From Schoenoplectus triqueter (Eukaryota > Streptophyta > Magnoliopsida > Poales > Cyperaceae), in the NCBI GenBank assembly GCA_964058805.1, contig CAXKVV010000853.1, positions 1-36,340 on the forward strand: a stretch of 36,340 bases of DNA, read 5' to 3'. Both the position numbers and the translations under genes were made by a program. Under the pieces are notes generated by a model. That model was not told the DNA's origin. It did no database searches and worked only from the letters and a program-made list of their open reading frames with translations. This document shows positions 10,536 through 22,846 of this stretch, piece after piece. How positions within the stretch are numbered: the first letter of the stretch is position 1; every line of letters starts with the position of its first letter.

Positions 10536-13500
10536 CTAACAAAAGAAATTTAAAATGTAAGTGGCTGCTAAGGTTGTCACACAACACACATAAAAAAAGT
10601 TGACATCTGCAGCCCCCCCCCCCCCTCTTTTTTTTTGTTCAGTGCTTAGTCGCAGGACCAAGATTATAGAACATCAAGAGCTTAATTGCACATCAAGGGT
10701 TAATTCAGCCATAACCTGTGTTGTACAGTATGTAACATCAAAACTTTATGATATAATATGCATTTAATATGCTTATCATATTAAAAAAGATTTATTTCAG
10801 AACAAAAATTATTTGTTTTTTTTCAATAAGAGTACAAAATTAAAAAAATAAAACAGCTATCCAAATTTTTACTCTGTAACAAGTTATGTACACAAACTAC
10901 TAAAAATTAAACACTTAACGAATAAATACAACAATACACGCATTATTGATTGTATCTGTGAGTCAAACTATTTAAAATAATGTGATACACCTCACATAAA
11001 TATACGTATCATATAAGCAGTGATGACTATTGATAGTAACCAAATTGGACTGCCAAACAGGATTGCCTCTACCAAGTATCACAGTAGCATTGACCACAAC
11101 TGAAATATGCTCATGTAGGTAGCAATTGTAATGCCAACTACGAAAGCAAATACAAATATACCCTAATACTCACTTCAATGACAGTTTCTAGACAACATGA
11201 AAATTACAATGCTACAGTTTACCTCAGTTACTTTCAAGATGGCTTTTCCAGCACCAGAAGAGGAATTTTTCTCAGTATTATTCTCTCTATCCGCAGTGGA
11301 CAAAACATGTTTAAAGAACAGTTCTCTAAACCTTTCACAGCAGTGCACTGGATGGCGTGACCTCCCACGATAACCTCCTAAACCAAACTCACTATGCAAC
11401 ATGTCACTGACAATGCCCCAGTGAGGCCCATATTCATGCACAGTTGTGCACAGTACTGCATCCTCTCTGTAAGACCATGCATCTGGTACAAAGTCTTTGT
11501 TCGACCAAGAGTTGCCAACCTTCTTCAGCTTCTCAGGTTTCACCACCACGACCTGTTTCACTGGTGTATGTGAGATAGTCAACCCAGACACGCCACATGT
11601 CTTGGTCTTCACCACAGATTTTGGATTTGACTCCTTTTTACACACATCCACTTTCTTCCCTTCCTTTATTTCAGATAATGTCAATTTCTTAGGTGGCATT
11701 GACAAACTCGAATTTAGATTGGAATTGCATTTCAAACCTTTCTTGGGTTTCTTCAGAGTTTGATTTTCTTCATCAAAGGATGAAATAGGCAGTTTGCGCT
11801 TTTTAATGGGAGGTGGAAAGGGTGGCGATTCAGAGGATATAGTCTCAGGTGAGGAGTTGTTATAGTCATCAATGTAATCGTCAGGCTCCGGTGTGGTGTC
11901 AGAACAGTAAACTTCTTGTTTGGATGCAAGCTTTCCTTTCTTGAGAGATTTGAATTTCTTTGCCTTCTTTGACTTCTTTTTTGACTTGGATTTCTTTTCC
12001 AAGGTAGTCCCCTCCCTAAACAATTTAAATTAGTTTAGTAAGAATATATGATGGATGGAAATCTGATGTTGGTATAACATACATGCTCATAAATTTTGTA
12101 ACAAATTGTGTGTTTCTTTTGCTTCTTCTATTTTTACTATCAAGCAATCAAGTTGGGGGGTCGTATAGAGACAAAACTGTCCAGGTAAAGTAAATAACAA
12201 AATCTTTACCTAGTGTCGGTTAAGTTTCTTTCGAGTTCTTCCCTCTCCCTAGCTAGTTGAGCCTCATATTCCATTTCTTCCAGTAACTGCAAAACATGAG
12301 CTTATTTGGTCAAGCCATCTAAAAAGATTGAACAGAGAAAATTTGAAAATTAAGTTCGGTCTGCAGAATTAGTAAATTGTAAACCTTTTGCTGAGTCAAG
12401 GCTTCAACGTGCTGGCGGTATGCTTCTGTAGCAAACTCAGCATCCCAACCTGAAATTAAACACATTCTCCAGGAAATCAGCCTCCTCGAGTTGAAAATTA
12501 CAATCAGATATGGATCATCGGTACTGGACATTACCTCTTTGCCTTGAGTGAAAAATCACAATCACAAATTGATTATAATTACTGCACATAACCTCCTTGG
12601 CTAACACCTTTTTTGCAATATTTTTCTTGGAAAACTTGATAAATAAGGTGTATATGGGCAAGCTATCATGTATCACTTATATACCACACTGCCACCAAAT
12701 ATTTAGTCTGCACACAATGGTTGTGGTATAGGAATAAAGCAGCTGGTGGTACATCAAAACTGCATCTTTATATAAACTATATTCATACAGAATTAGCTGA
12801 TGCCAACCACCCAAACCAACTAAATCAGGAACTGATATAGCACTTACTTTCATATAGCAGGGGCTCTTGATCCTCGTCAATCTCAGCCTCCAGTTCATCT
12901 TTCATCCTCTCAATTCTCTCCAATTCCCATTCTTCCTCTAATGCCTCAGCAGTCTCCACACGAGATCTGTCCACTATTGGATCCCATAAATCCAAGAAGC
13001 GCATTGCATACTGATCTATTGGCCTTAACTGGTTCTCAAAGGACCAGCTCTCCTGTCCAGCAGCCGCTGCCGCTGCTGCCATCTGTTTAACATCTGCCAA
13101 CATATCCATCTCCTCATCCCCTCCAACCAAATTAAGGGCATTCATATCATTTAACTTCTCACCTGCTGCAACTACAGAGGTTAAAAAAGTGCAATGTAAT
13201 GAATAGAAAAGTTAAATGTTACGAATGGCCAAATGAATCAGCTCAAAATTTGTCAGCTGAAATGACAATTTTGACATTAAACAACCAATATGTCAACACA
13301 TAGTGGTAGCTTGTATAAACAAATGTATACAATTTGCAATGGCAATCTATTTGCACATTTTAGACTAAGAGATCAGAAAATCAAGAGACCACCAAGAGGT
13401 CATGGGTCTCCACTAACATACAGTATGGATAGTAAAAATGGCAGTTAAAGGCCTCGTCATTTTCCTAAATAAAACAAACAAGGAACATATTGAACAAAAT

Positions 13501-16500
13501 ACCTGTGGATGGAGCAGGTGCACTATCCTCATTCATCATCTCTCTGTTGTCATTCTTCTCTTCAGCCTTGGAGTCTTCATCATTTACTGCATCGTCTTCA
13601 TCCAACAGCTCTGATCTCCCCACGGGCTCTTCCGTAAATTCCTGGTTATCCAGGTCCTCCTCCTGTTCCACCTTCTTCAGAGCCATGTAATCTGCCTCAT
13701 CCTCTGCATGCTTAAGTGCGGCCTCAACATCAGCATTTGAAAGATCATCTGAACTCAAATTCAAATTTGAATTTGCAGTTGGCTTGGTGCATGAATGCTT
13801 CTGCGTCTGCCCAGAAAAAAGCTCCATGGGATCAAGCTTCTTGAAGAACTCTGTGTTGTAGCTGCCACTTTGTATGACTAAGTCATCTAGAGTGCGTTTC
13901 TGATTGGCCTTCTTAAGTATATTTTCCTCTATGGTGCTCTCACTTATCAGTCGATAAATGTGCACTTCGCGTGTCTGGCCAATTCGGTGACACCTGTCCT
14001 GAGCTTGTTGGTCCATGGCAGGGTTCCAATCACTATCATAAAAGATGACTGTATCAGCCCCAACCAGATTAATCCCAACCCCACCACTCCGGGTGGATAG
14101 AATGAAGAGGAAAATTTTAGGATTTGTGTTGAACCGTTGCATTAGTGTTTGTCTCTCTTCAGGTGGGGTAGACCCATCAAGCCGCAAGTATGTGTAACCG
14201 TACAAGTTTATGAACTCTTCCAATACATCAAGCATCTTGGTCATTTGTGTAAAAATTAAGGCTCGGTGACCTCCTGACCTCAGTCTCCTCAGTAAAACGG
14301 AGAGTTCTTGCAACTTACCACAGTCAAATTGTACCAGTCGTCTGTCAGGGAAGTAAACTTGACGCCGTACAATCGCAGGTCTCAATGGTGAGAGGAAAGG
14401 AGAGAAAACACGAGTGCAGTCTTCTGTGTAAGATGGCTCAAAGAACACTGGAGATCTTTTTGTGCACCAACAGACTGGTGTTGGGGCCCGTGAGGCAGGG
14501 ATGGCAAACATAAATGCCTCCACTACATCAACCATTTTCTCAAACCTTTCAATTGGTGAAAGAACTATGTCAGATAGTTTAGAGGGATAGTCTAAGTAGC
14601 ACAAAGGGGCGTTCTTCTTCTCAGAAATGTCAAAAACTGGGTGTTTCACCACTACAATTTCTCTGAGGTTGGTGCCATAAACTGGTTTCTTTTGGCACTG
14701 GAGCCGATTCCACCATGCAACTGCTTCCTCCCTTTCTCTCAACTCCCTCTCTCTCTCCTCCCAGATTTTTCTCTGCATCTCTTCAAAAATGCCAGCTGCC
14801 TGTTGTGGTCTTCCCTTCTTCTGATTAAATGCTATATAACTAGGGGGTGAAGCAATATGATTTACCAAATCAGCCTCCCAAGAGGTCATATTGGACTCAT
14901 TTTGTGTAAAAACAAGATTCAATCCCTCAAAATCAACCCCTGAAAATGGTCCAGCCGACAAGGCAGTACACACTTCAGAGCCTATACTCACCTCAATACC
15001 AGCCATGTCAAATGAGCTTATAATAGGCCGCCCCTCAAACAAATCAGGGTGATTACACACCTTTCGCAATTGCATGATAACACTTATCATACCAAAAAAG
15101 TTTGAACTTCCCAGTGTGGCCTGAGTCTCTGAACTGGCAATAAAATCCTCGTACAAGTTCCTCTGCCGTCTTGAGAGTCTACAATATATTACATGTTCAT
15201 GTTTTTTTGGTAGTTGTTTCTCAACATCTCTTTTCAAACGCCTAAGAATAAAAGGGCGCAACACATTATGCAACCGGTCAATAACCGCCTTATTGACCTT
15301 CTCTTGACCCTCAACCATGCCTGAAATTGGGTTGCAGAACCAGTCTTTGAACTCCTGGTGGGATTGGAATACATGTGGCATTAAGAAATGCATTAGTGAC
15401 CAGAGCTCCATTAAGTCATTTTGTAGTGGGGTACCTGTGAGTAAAATACGCCTTTTAGAGTTGTAGTTTAAAAGGGTTTGCCATCTCTGAGATTTCCAGT
15501 TCTTTATTAAATGTGCCTCATCTAAAATGAGGTACTTCCATTTTTTTCGCTTAAAAATCTTTGAATCCTGTATGACAAGGCGGTATGTGGTGATGCACAC
15601 ATGAAAATAATTTGCCTTCATCCAGCCCTGTCGCTTCTGCTTCCTCTCCTTTGCACTGCCGAAATATGTTAAAATTTTAAAAGCAGGACACCACTTGAGA
15701 AATTCAGTCTCCCAGTTGAGCATTACACTGGTTGGTACAACTATCAAGTGTGGTCCCCATACTCCTTTCTCACAAGCTAGGTGGGCCAGCAAGGCTATGG
15801 TCATTATTGTTTTTCCCAGGCCCATCTCATCGGCTAATATACCATTTAACCTCTTTTCATACATGGTCACCAGCCAGTCGAGGCCAATGTGCTGATACTC
15901 ACGCAAAGGAAACTTCAGAAGGAATGGGAACTTTGTACGAACTTTAGTAGTTGAGAAAGTGTTGCCGGTAGGTTGTGCCAACCTGGCCGCAGCTGCTGCA
16001 CCCTCTAATGTATGTTCATTTTCATTTTCCCCTTCTATTTGCTCTTTTGGCTCTCTCTCAGGAGTCAAGGGCTTCAGCTGTTTTTTCTCTTGCAATGAAT
16101 TCACATCATCCATTCCAGGATTGAAGCTATCATCTGGAGGAGAAGAAGCTAAGGCTGAGAGATGGTCAGATTCCAGGGAGGCAGCATCTGCATAGCCATC
16201 CTAGATATAGAAGTGGAATTACATAAAATTACTTGACAATTATGCAAATGAACTATGATCTTGTTATAATTCTCTAGCACCTCATGCTTCAACTAGGCAC
16301 AAGAAGAAACAGCACGTTCAGCTTTCAAACTTTTTAGACCCTATTAGCTGAAAGCTTGTTCATGAATTGTATAATGACTGACTGCAACTTTTCAAAGAGC
16401 TAACCAAACTAAGAAGTTTTCTATAATAAATGGGATTTGCTATCTCAAAACTCTTACCAGAGATGAAAGTAAGATTGCAGGTTATTCATTGTTTAAACAG

Positions 16501-19500
16501 GTATCAGCATTGCAGGTAGGCAAAACCTAGGAAGCACACAATCTATCCATACCTTTTTATACCTTGCAAGGAGTTCTTCAACAGGCATTTCGCTCTCTTT
16601 CTGGAGCAAATTTATCTGTTCGAAGAAACAATATCAATACGTTAATAATTAGCCTTGTCAGCTTTATTCATTCAGCTTCAAAAATAAATTAAGCCTCCAT
16701 CAAGACATCTTAGATAGAACTCGACTGCACACCAAAAAGTCAACCCAAAGGACAATTCTTCTTCAATGGGTAGTACCTAGACTGTTATGGTATCACAATA
16801 ACATCCTTATAGTGTACTTGTTCAACTAAGGTCTAAAAAGAGCCTCACTCTGGTTCTCCCAAAATGAAAATGTGTATTCTGTGAAGGAACTGACAAACAT
16901 ATACTTTACCTCATGTGAAAGGTCCACATTTTCATTCTTTGCCAATTCTTCCTCTTCAGATAAAGTTGCTTCATCATCCTGTCAATGTTATAATCATCAG
17001 CAACAGCAGAAGAAAAATGGCTGGTTAATACGACATTGATGTAACAAAAAATGGTCCAAAAATAAATATATACTTCTGTTGGAAACATTATTTACAGATG
17101 AATAATCATGAAAATTCGACGGTGTAAATAAGACTCTCCAGACCATCTAGGTCTCAGTTAACCCATAATTGTGGGATTAAACACTGACCAGTTCAACAAA
17201 AAATAAGATGAACTATCCCATGCAGCCAACAATAAACAATTAAGCTGGAAACTATACCTTCCCATCGTCATCACTGACTTCGAAATCAGTATCTTCCTGA
17301 AACGAGTTCGTAATACATTTTAATTAAAAGATTCAACCAATACAGAGCTTCAATCACTGCAATGCAATATCATGTGCCATCCAGATGGCTGGTACATGCA
17401 AAGCTAAATAATTTTGTAACGAATTTAGCAAGCAGATCTGGACTAAAATAATGAGAGTTCTTAAATTAAGCTTGAATTTTGCCTATATTACTAATTGACA
17501 AATAATTATCTGCAATTGAGATTTAAGAATCATGAAATAAATGGCAACTGCAAAACTACTAACAAATCAAGCATAGAAAATTAAACCACTGCCACCTTTT
17601 TTTAGCCAGCATACTCTACAATACTGGCGCTAGTAGACACCAGCCAAAAGTGGTAAATCCAATATAAGAACAATTTATCAAAATAAAAACAGAAAGAAAT
17701 TAGATAAGAATTACAATTTTCATACCAGTTGATCGATGCAAGAATCACCATTAATTTCACCCTGCATGAGAACTAAGTAAGAATTTTTGCATTATACATT
17801 CCTTAGCAAACACAACTAAAACCTATATAGAAATCAATATGGCAATCTTTGTCTATACCAAAACAAAATCTATCAACATCTATCATGTTTCAATTTATCA
17901 TCAGAAATATTCCAGCTATTCCTAATTGCTCAGAGGAAATAAATAGAGAAAAAGAGAGCAGCATATTTTCCTTTCAAGTTATATTGGAAAACAAGGTGTT
18001 GACTAAAAGGGAAAATATTTCTATTGTGGCATATATTTGAGGATTAGTAAGGATGCACATGAAAGAAGAAATCTCTAGTATATAAAATGCATAACTTACA
18101 TCATCTTGCTTTGGAGAGTCAAACTTGCAGTGATTGCAACTAACAGTGCTGTCCTCAGAGGATTTCTGAGTACCCAAGTAAACATCCTTGAGCGGTTTCA
18201 TCTCAACAGAATGAACAGCACCATTTTCTTGCTTCGATCGATGATCTGAAAAGCCACTATAAGAACCACAATCATTCGATTTCAAAATATATAAAAGAAG
18301 GGGCTGATTCTCGTGTACCATCACTAGATACGTACAAACAAGTACTTTGTAACTGCAAGCTGAAAATTTGGACAAACTAGACATTTACCAGTACAGTTTA
18401 TATGATATTATCTCAACTTGAAATTGTTGCTCGAACACAACAAAAGGGCATCAATCTAAAAGATCAAAATTGGGACCAAAAGAGCTTCATGCTTAACCAC
18501 CATATCCCAATGTTTGATACAAGTGGCCTACACCAATCTAAGCAGAACAAACACCAGCTTGTAAAAGCACTGGACTGCTCATGCATGCTGTACCAGTTTG
18601 AAAGGCAAAGTATTCATAAACAGTTTATCTGGAGAAGAAGAATTGATCTTTGCAAATAACACACAGTAGCATTTGGAATGACACCCATCTTTTGATAGAC
18701 ACCAAATATTTATTTGAAGTTTTTTGCGAATAACGCCAAACATTACGTTTCTCCTAGGAAAATAATGTTTTCAGCTAAATGTTAACACCTAAAACAAATA
18801 ATGCAATTTGTTTCTGCCCAAATTCCACTAATTAAGCCAAAGGGATTCAAAGTTGTTCCGATTTAAATCAAACGACCTATGTATGAACAGATTTGATTAA
18901 CGAATACAAGTTACAGAACTTGAAAATCAATTGCAATTAGGTGTGTGATCCGTACCTAAACAAGAAAAACTTAGGTGTAATGAAAACAAAAAAGTTTAAA
19001 CTCAAACCTTAAAAAAATCTCACCATTGCTGGTCTTATGCTTCTTAGAAGGTGGCTCATCGGTGTCGCTACTCAAACCCTGACTGCTCTCCCTGCTTGCT
19101 GTGAATGTTTAATCTTATTACTATATTGTAATAATTTAGGGTATATTTATATTAAAGGCGAATTTCATGTTTTACCATACCGCAACACCTTCAAGACCTC
19201 AATACATCAGATATAATCCTTAAAAATCTTGTATGTAAAAATACACTACAAAGGGCCAAATTATACTACCAAGATTGATTTGAACCAAACATCAGAAGCT
19301 TGACTTGCAAGATATAATGAAGGCACTGATGATACTAGTTAATAGCGTGCACCTGTAATGGCAGTCTTAGAACAGCAACACAGGTGTTTATTTTAACTTA
19401 GGGTACACAAGAAATTCTGCCTTAAACTTATAATTTACTTATTTATATATAAAAAAGGGTATGGGATCATATGAATACAAATGAAATTGACCCGTCATGA

Positions 19501-22500
19501 GATGGCCTTTGGCTCTTCTCCACCAAAAGAACAAATTGAACAAGAAAAAGGAAAATAAAGAAGAATGAAATTAAAAGTTTATTGAAATTAAAAGTTTATG
19601 CGAAAACACGGCTTTTCTTTTCCTAGGACCATTTAATCCACCAACAATTTGAACTCCAGACTGGTTCAAATAAAAACAAGAACCATGATTCATTGGACTC
19701 AAGAAAAGAAGAAAAATTGAATAAAGAAAAGGACAAAAAATGGACTGCTGTCAGAGACTAGACTCACATCTAGCAGACTTTTTTGAATAGGCTTTGAGTA
19801 TTTCCTCAAGGGGTAGATCAGCTTCAGCCTCCAAAGCAGCCAGTTCTTCTCTCCTCTCTGCCTCTGTAATTTTAGCTTCATCTTCCTCTATTGTTCTTTC
19901 ATCATCTTCCTGCCATTCGCATTTTCAGTTTTACCATAACACTAAAAAGATCTTTAAAACATATTTTTTTAAAGCTTACCATTTCATCATTGGACTGGTT
20001 TTCATATTCATCATCAGTGTCCAAGTTATCTAGCTCCAATGCTGTATGTAGCAAAGCATACATCTAATCAATGAATATATAAAAATACTACTAAGAAGAA
20101 CATAAAAAGAAGACCAAAGGATACTAACAACGATCATTAGCAGTCTCCCCATCGTACATCGCTTTCTGTTCTTCTTTATATGAAGAGGAAGGTTGATTGG
20201 ACACGAGATTCTCAGCTAGCATTGTCGAATACCTGACATTAAACCCCACAAAAGCGTAATAAAAAGCATACTATGCTCTCAGAATTTTCATCTGTGCCTT
20301 ACTTAAACAAAGGTGCTAAGATAACACCATTTTACCACAAACAAAGATCCTTTTTAGTCTCCACAAAATACCATCAAAAACATTAAGATGAGATCCAATC
20401 CAAACTCTCCAAAAATTTTACAACATAGCAATTATAATATTCAAGATTTTGCCACTGACACCCGGACTTGTGCAATAAAATAATCAACATTCAATTTACA
20501 ATTGACAATTGTAACTTCAGGCCAAAAATCAAGTCCAGTGAAGTTGCCCACTTTTTACTTAACCTCAGTTTTATGGGTGGTTAATTACAGATTATTCAAT
20601 GGAAAAAATAGGCATCATTTAAATATTATATAGAAAAAAATAGTTGCCCGTTATTTGGAAAAAAAAACAGAAAGAGAGAGGAAAACCAAGGCATCGTACT
20701 AATTCCATGTATGAGGAAGTCAAAAAGATAAAAGCATTGTGTTGCAAATGGTAAAAAAAAGTCGATTCATTATTCTTTTTGTTAGGTTGTGCCAAGGACA
20801 TGATGACTCCCTCCAATAAAATCAATGCTGGTAGAGTTTTGTGACAACAGATGCTATAGAGATTGTGAAAATCATTATATAGGATGAAAATCAACACGAG
20901 TACCTTTCTGTCTGGCCAAGAAGGAAATTAAGTTGCTTGTCCATTGCTATTTTCTTCCTTTCCTCGGCTTCTAGTTGGTACTTGTATAGAACCTGTGAAG
21001 TTGAGTATTAATAGCAATTATCATCAAATCTTATCCATTATAAAAAAAATACAATTATTAGAGTAAATTGCAACAAAAAAATTTAAAGAAATAACATCAA
21101 TGCTAAAAGGACTTGCCAGCTTCTCTATCTTGGTCCAGAACTTCTTCACATCTTTAGATATATTTAAAGCAACTTTCCTGAGGCGCTGCTCCTCTTCCTA
21201 TAGAATAAAAAAATTAGCTACATTACTGGTATCGGCCATAGGTTATGCTGGACCCCTAATAGCCACTTTAAAATGCTTCTTTGAGCTTTTTTTCTTATTT
21301 TTTATATGATTTTTTGGTTTATAAATGAGTGTTGAACACAAATTCTGTCTATCTAAGAGTCTTATGGAACAGCAAAAACTAAAACATGCTGGACCACTCA
21401 ACAAAGAACTACTTGAGTTTAGGGTCAATTTTGGAGAAATGGCAACTAAAATCCTAATCCAGATAACCAACTTCAATTTCAGCTACTTTTCGTAATATAC
21501 AACATTCAATGTGCAAATAGTAAAAAAGCATTGCCGTACCTTCAATTTCTTCTCTCCTCTTGTTGCTTGGTCAGATAAACTCTTAGTTGCCCTAAGCGCA
21601 ACCCTTTTGGCCAGAGACATTTTCCATTTTCTCTCAGCCTCAAAATCCTAGAAAGCCATAACATGTAACATCTATATCATACAAAATCAAATAGAAAGTT
21701 TACCCCTCTCTTCACAAAAAATCACATGTACGACAATGGCAGAAAATATATATCAAGCATGATCCTCTCAAGCAACGCATTAACCTATGCTATTTTTTTT
21801 CAATCAAAATTATAGAGAGAGCTAATGAAAGAACAAGCGGTGGTTTTAGCACGTTCTTATTGTATTGGGGACTCGATTGGTACTTGTGATGCTAAAACAT
21901 ACATAAAATTGTATGTGTAAGCTCTGGCACTAAATTATGCATCTTATTCAGTATTATCAATCAATTATTTGAACCATATGTTAAGTGCATAAGATTAAGA
22001 GCTATATCATATGAAAATTGAATTTTTTTTCACTCACACACTTGGGCTGAATCTAGAGTTGAATAAAGAGGCAGTTGTGTTGGATTCAGATCTGGACGTC
22101 AGTTTTTCTTTTTGAGCTAGCTAGACATCAGTTTTTCATCAGCCAACAGTGATATTAATTAGACCTTGGACAGGATTAAAACATAAAAAGGACAATCTAG
22201 GCATTTTTTTTCTTATCTGTTTTTCTGGGTGTCATTTGCAATGCGTGATACTGAGTGTCATATAAAAAAGAGAAAACAATGAAATCAGACCTTTGACAGC
22301 CAAACCATCTCTTCCATCACATGGTCCCAATGAGCCTTTGGTCGAGGTGTCTCCTTGGGTGCTTCAAGTGCCTGCATACTCAATACGCAATTTAAATATA
22401 TTTTCTCTTTTGTTTAGCATGGAAGCACCAATAAATCATTTCTATCACATAACTATGCAATCCTTCAATACAGCTAATATGGTAGGTACAAACTTCATTG

Positions 22501-22846
22501 ACATGCCTAAAACAGCCTACTGAGATAAAATGGGGTTGTACCAAAGCATAGCTGCACAATGGGAGGTTATCTGAGATAATTGAAGTTACCTAAAGCTGAA
22601 CGTCTTTCAAGTGCATGAATGATGTATTTTTCCTTAATTTACTACTTACATCAATTCAACAATACTATATGACCAGAGAAAGGTATACCACACATGTAGG
22701 AGTTGCAGAAAACAAAAATTGCATCTATAAGAATACAGAAGCAAAAATAATAACTCAAAATCAAGAGTATGTCATAAATAACAAACCTTCTGACGTTTAG
22801 CCCTTGAATCGTGGTCTAACCTTGATCTGGGACCTTTGGAGGCCAT
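9422..22846 (-). CDS. PIE1: PIE1: SWR1-complex Snf2-family ATPase, complete gene with 21 coding exons
   Basis: This is the catalytic subunit of the plant SWR1 complex, which uses ATP to swap H2A-H2B for H2A.Z-H2B dimers in nucleosomes. In Arabidopsis its loss causes early flowering through reduced FLC expression. The 21 exons total 6048 nt (2015 residues plus stop). All splice phases agree and the product starts MASKGPRSRLDHDSRAKRQK. By residue number: HSA domain about 31-100; acidic linker 150-385; ATPase lobe 1 about 480-760 with Walker A DEMGLGKT at 509-516, DEAH at 612-615 and LTGTPLQN at 639-646; the long insertion typical of the INO80/SWR1 class; lobe 2 with the motif VI block QAQDRCHRIGQTR; acidic segment; basic segment 1446-1468; SANT-like domain about 1619-1677; conserved C-terminal tail. 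Arabidopsis PIE1 has about 2,055 residues. No frameshift or missing catalytic motif is seen. The symbol rests on domain order and on recognising the PIE1-specific SANT region. Confidence 0.95.
11223..12015 (-). other. PIE1: PIE1 coding exon 19 (basic segment and SANT-like domain)
   Basis: Encodes residues 1440-1704. It opens with a Lys/Ser-rich block that could act as a nuclear localisation signal. It then carries a SANT/Myb-like repeat with AWSYREDAVLCTTVHEYGPH, a YRGRSRHPVHCCERFRELF motif and SGAGKAILKVTE at its end. This SANT region matches the form I recall for Arabidopsis PIE1 and is the best evidence that the gene is PIE1 and not an INO80 or Snf2 paralogue. The exon ends GAG followed by donor GTAAAC. 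Confidence 0.92.
12210..13171 (-). other. PIE1: PIE1 coding exons 16-18
   Basis: Exons are 12848-13171, 12385-12449 and 12210-12286, encoding residues 1285-1439. Recognisable segments are FENQLRPIDQYAMRFLDLWD, SWDAEFATEAYRQHVEALTQ and LLEEMEYEAQLAREREELER, all typical of plant PIE1 after the motor. Exon 16 may begin at 13171 (after TGTAG) or at 13165 (after TTGCAG). Both keep frame and differ by two residues. Confidence 0.88.
13503..16200 (-). other. PIE1: PIE1 coding exon 15 (2,698 nt, both ATPase lobes)
   Basis: This single exon encodes residues 386-1284, which is nearly the whole motor. It contains LREYQHIGLDWLVTMYEKRL ahead of Walker A, PTSVMLNWETEFLKW (motif Ia region), DEAH, LTGTPLQN, then LRPFILRRLKRDVEKQLPKK. 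About 250 residues of insertion follow, then RALIFTQMTKMLDVLEEFIN, LDGSTPPEERQTLMQRF and the arginine-finger region. It ends in an acidic tail at PAPST, where the donor GTATTT follows 13503. Reading past this donor would add only a short spurious tail. Confidence 0.95.
16553..20232 (-). other. PIE1: PIE1 coding exons 6-14 (acidic linker)
   Basis: Exons are 20129-20232, 19980-20041, 19768-19909, 19024-19098, 18100-18245, 17726-17761, 17258-17296, 16910-16978 and 16553-16615. They encode residues 140-385, a low-complexity linker rich in Asp, Glu and Ser, with blocks such as LDNLDTDDEYENQSNDEM, DTDFEVSDDDGK and LSEEEELAKNENVDLS. Several exons are very small (36, 39, 62, 63 nt), so gene predictors may skip them. 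The last exon ends with MPVEELLARYKK, a block conserved just before the ATPase in this family. All junctions are GT-AG and keep frame. Confidence 0.88.
20904..22846 (-). other. PIE1: PIE1 coding exons 1-5 (HSA domain)
   Basis: Exons are 22787-22846, 22291-22371, 21540-21647, 21117-21197 and 20904-20992. They encode residues 1-139. The HSA helix includes PRPKAHWDHVMEEMVWLSKD, then DFEAERKWKMSLAKRVALRA. In SWR1/INO80 remodellers the HSA domain docks actin and actin-related proteins. Introns 1-4 are phase 0. Exon 4 ends in CTG followed by GCAAGT, so intron 4 uses a GC donor. The start is fixed by the ATG at 22844-22846, which opens the conserved MASKGPRSR N terminus. Confidence 0.92.
20993..21116 (-). 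other. PIE1: GC-AG intron in PIE1 (intron 4)
   Basis: The intron starts GCAAGT directly after CTG (Leu110) and ends TTCACAG before GTTCTATAC. No GT donor at this position would keep the frame with conserved LVLYKYQLEAEER. The rest of the donor matches consensus, as is usual for the rare GC-AG class. Confidence 0.8.

Noticed and set aside
18402..18659. 85-residue plus-strand frame
   Set aside because: It lies in a PIE1 intron on the opposite strand and shows no domain or conservation cue.
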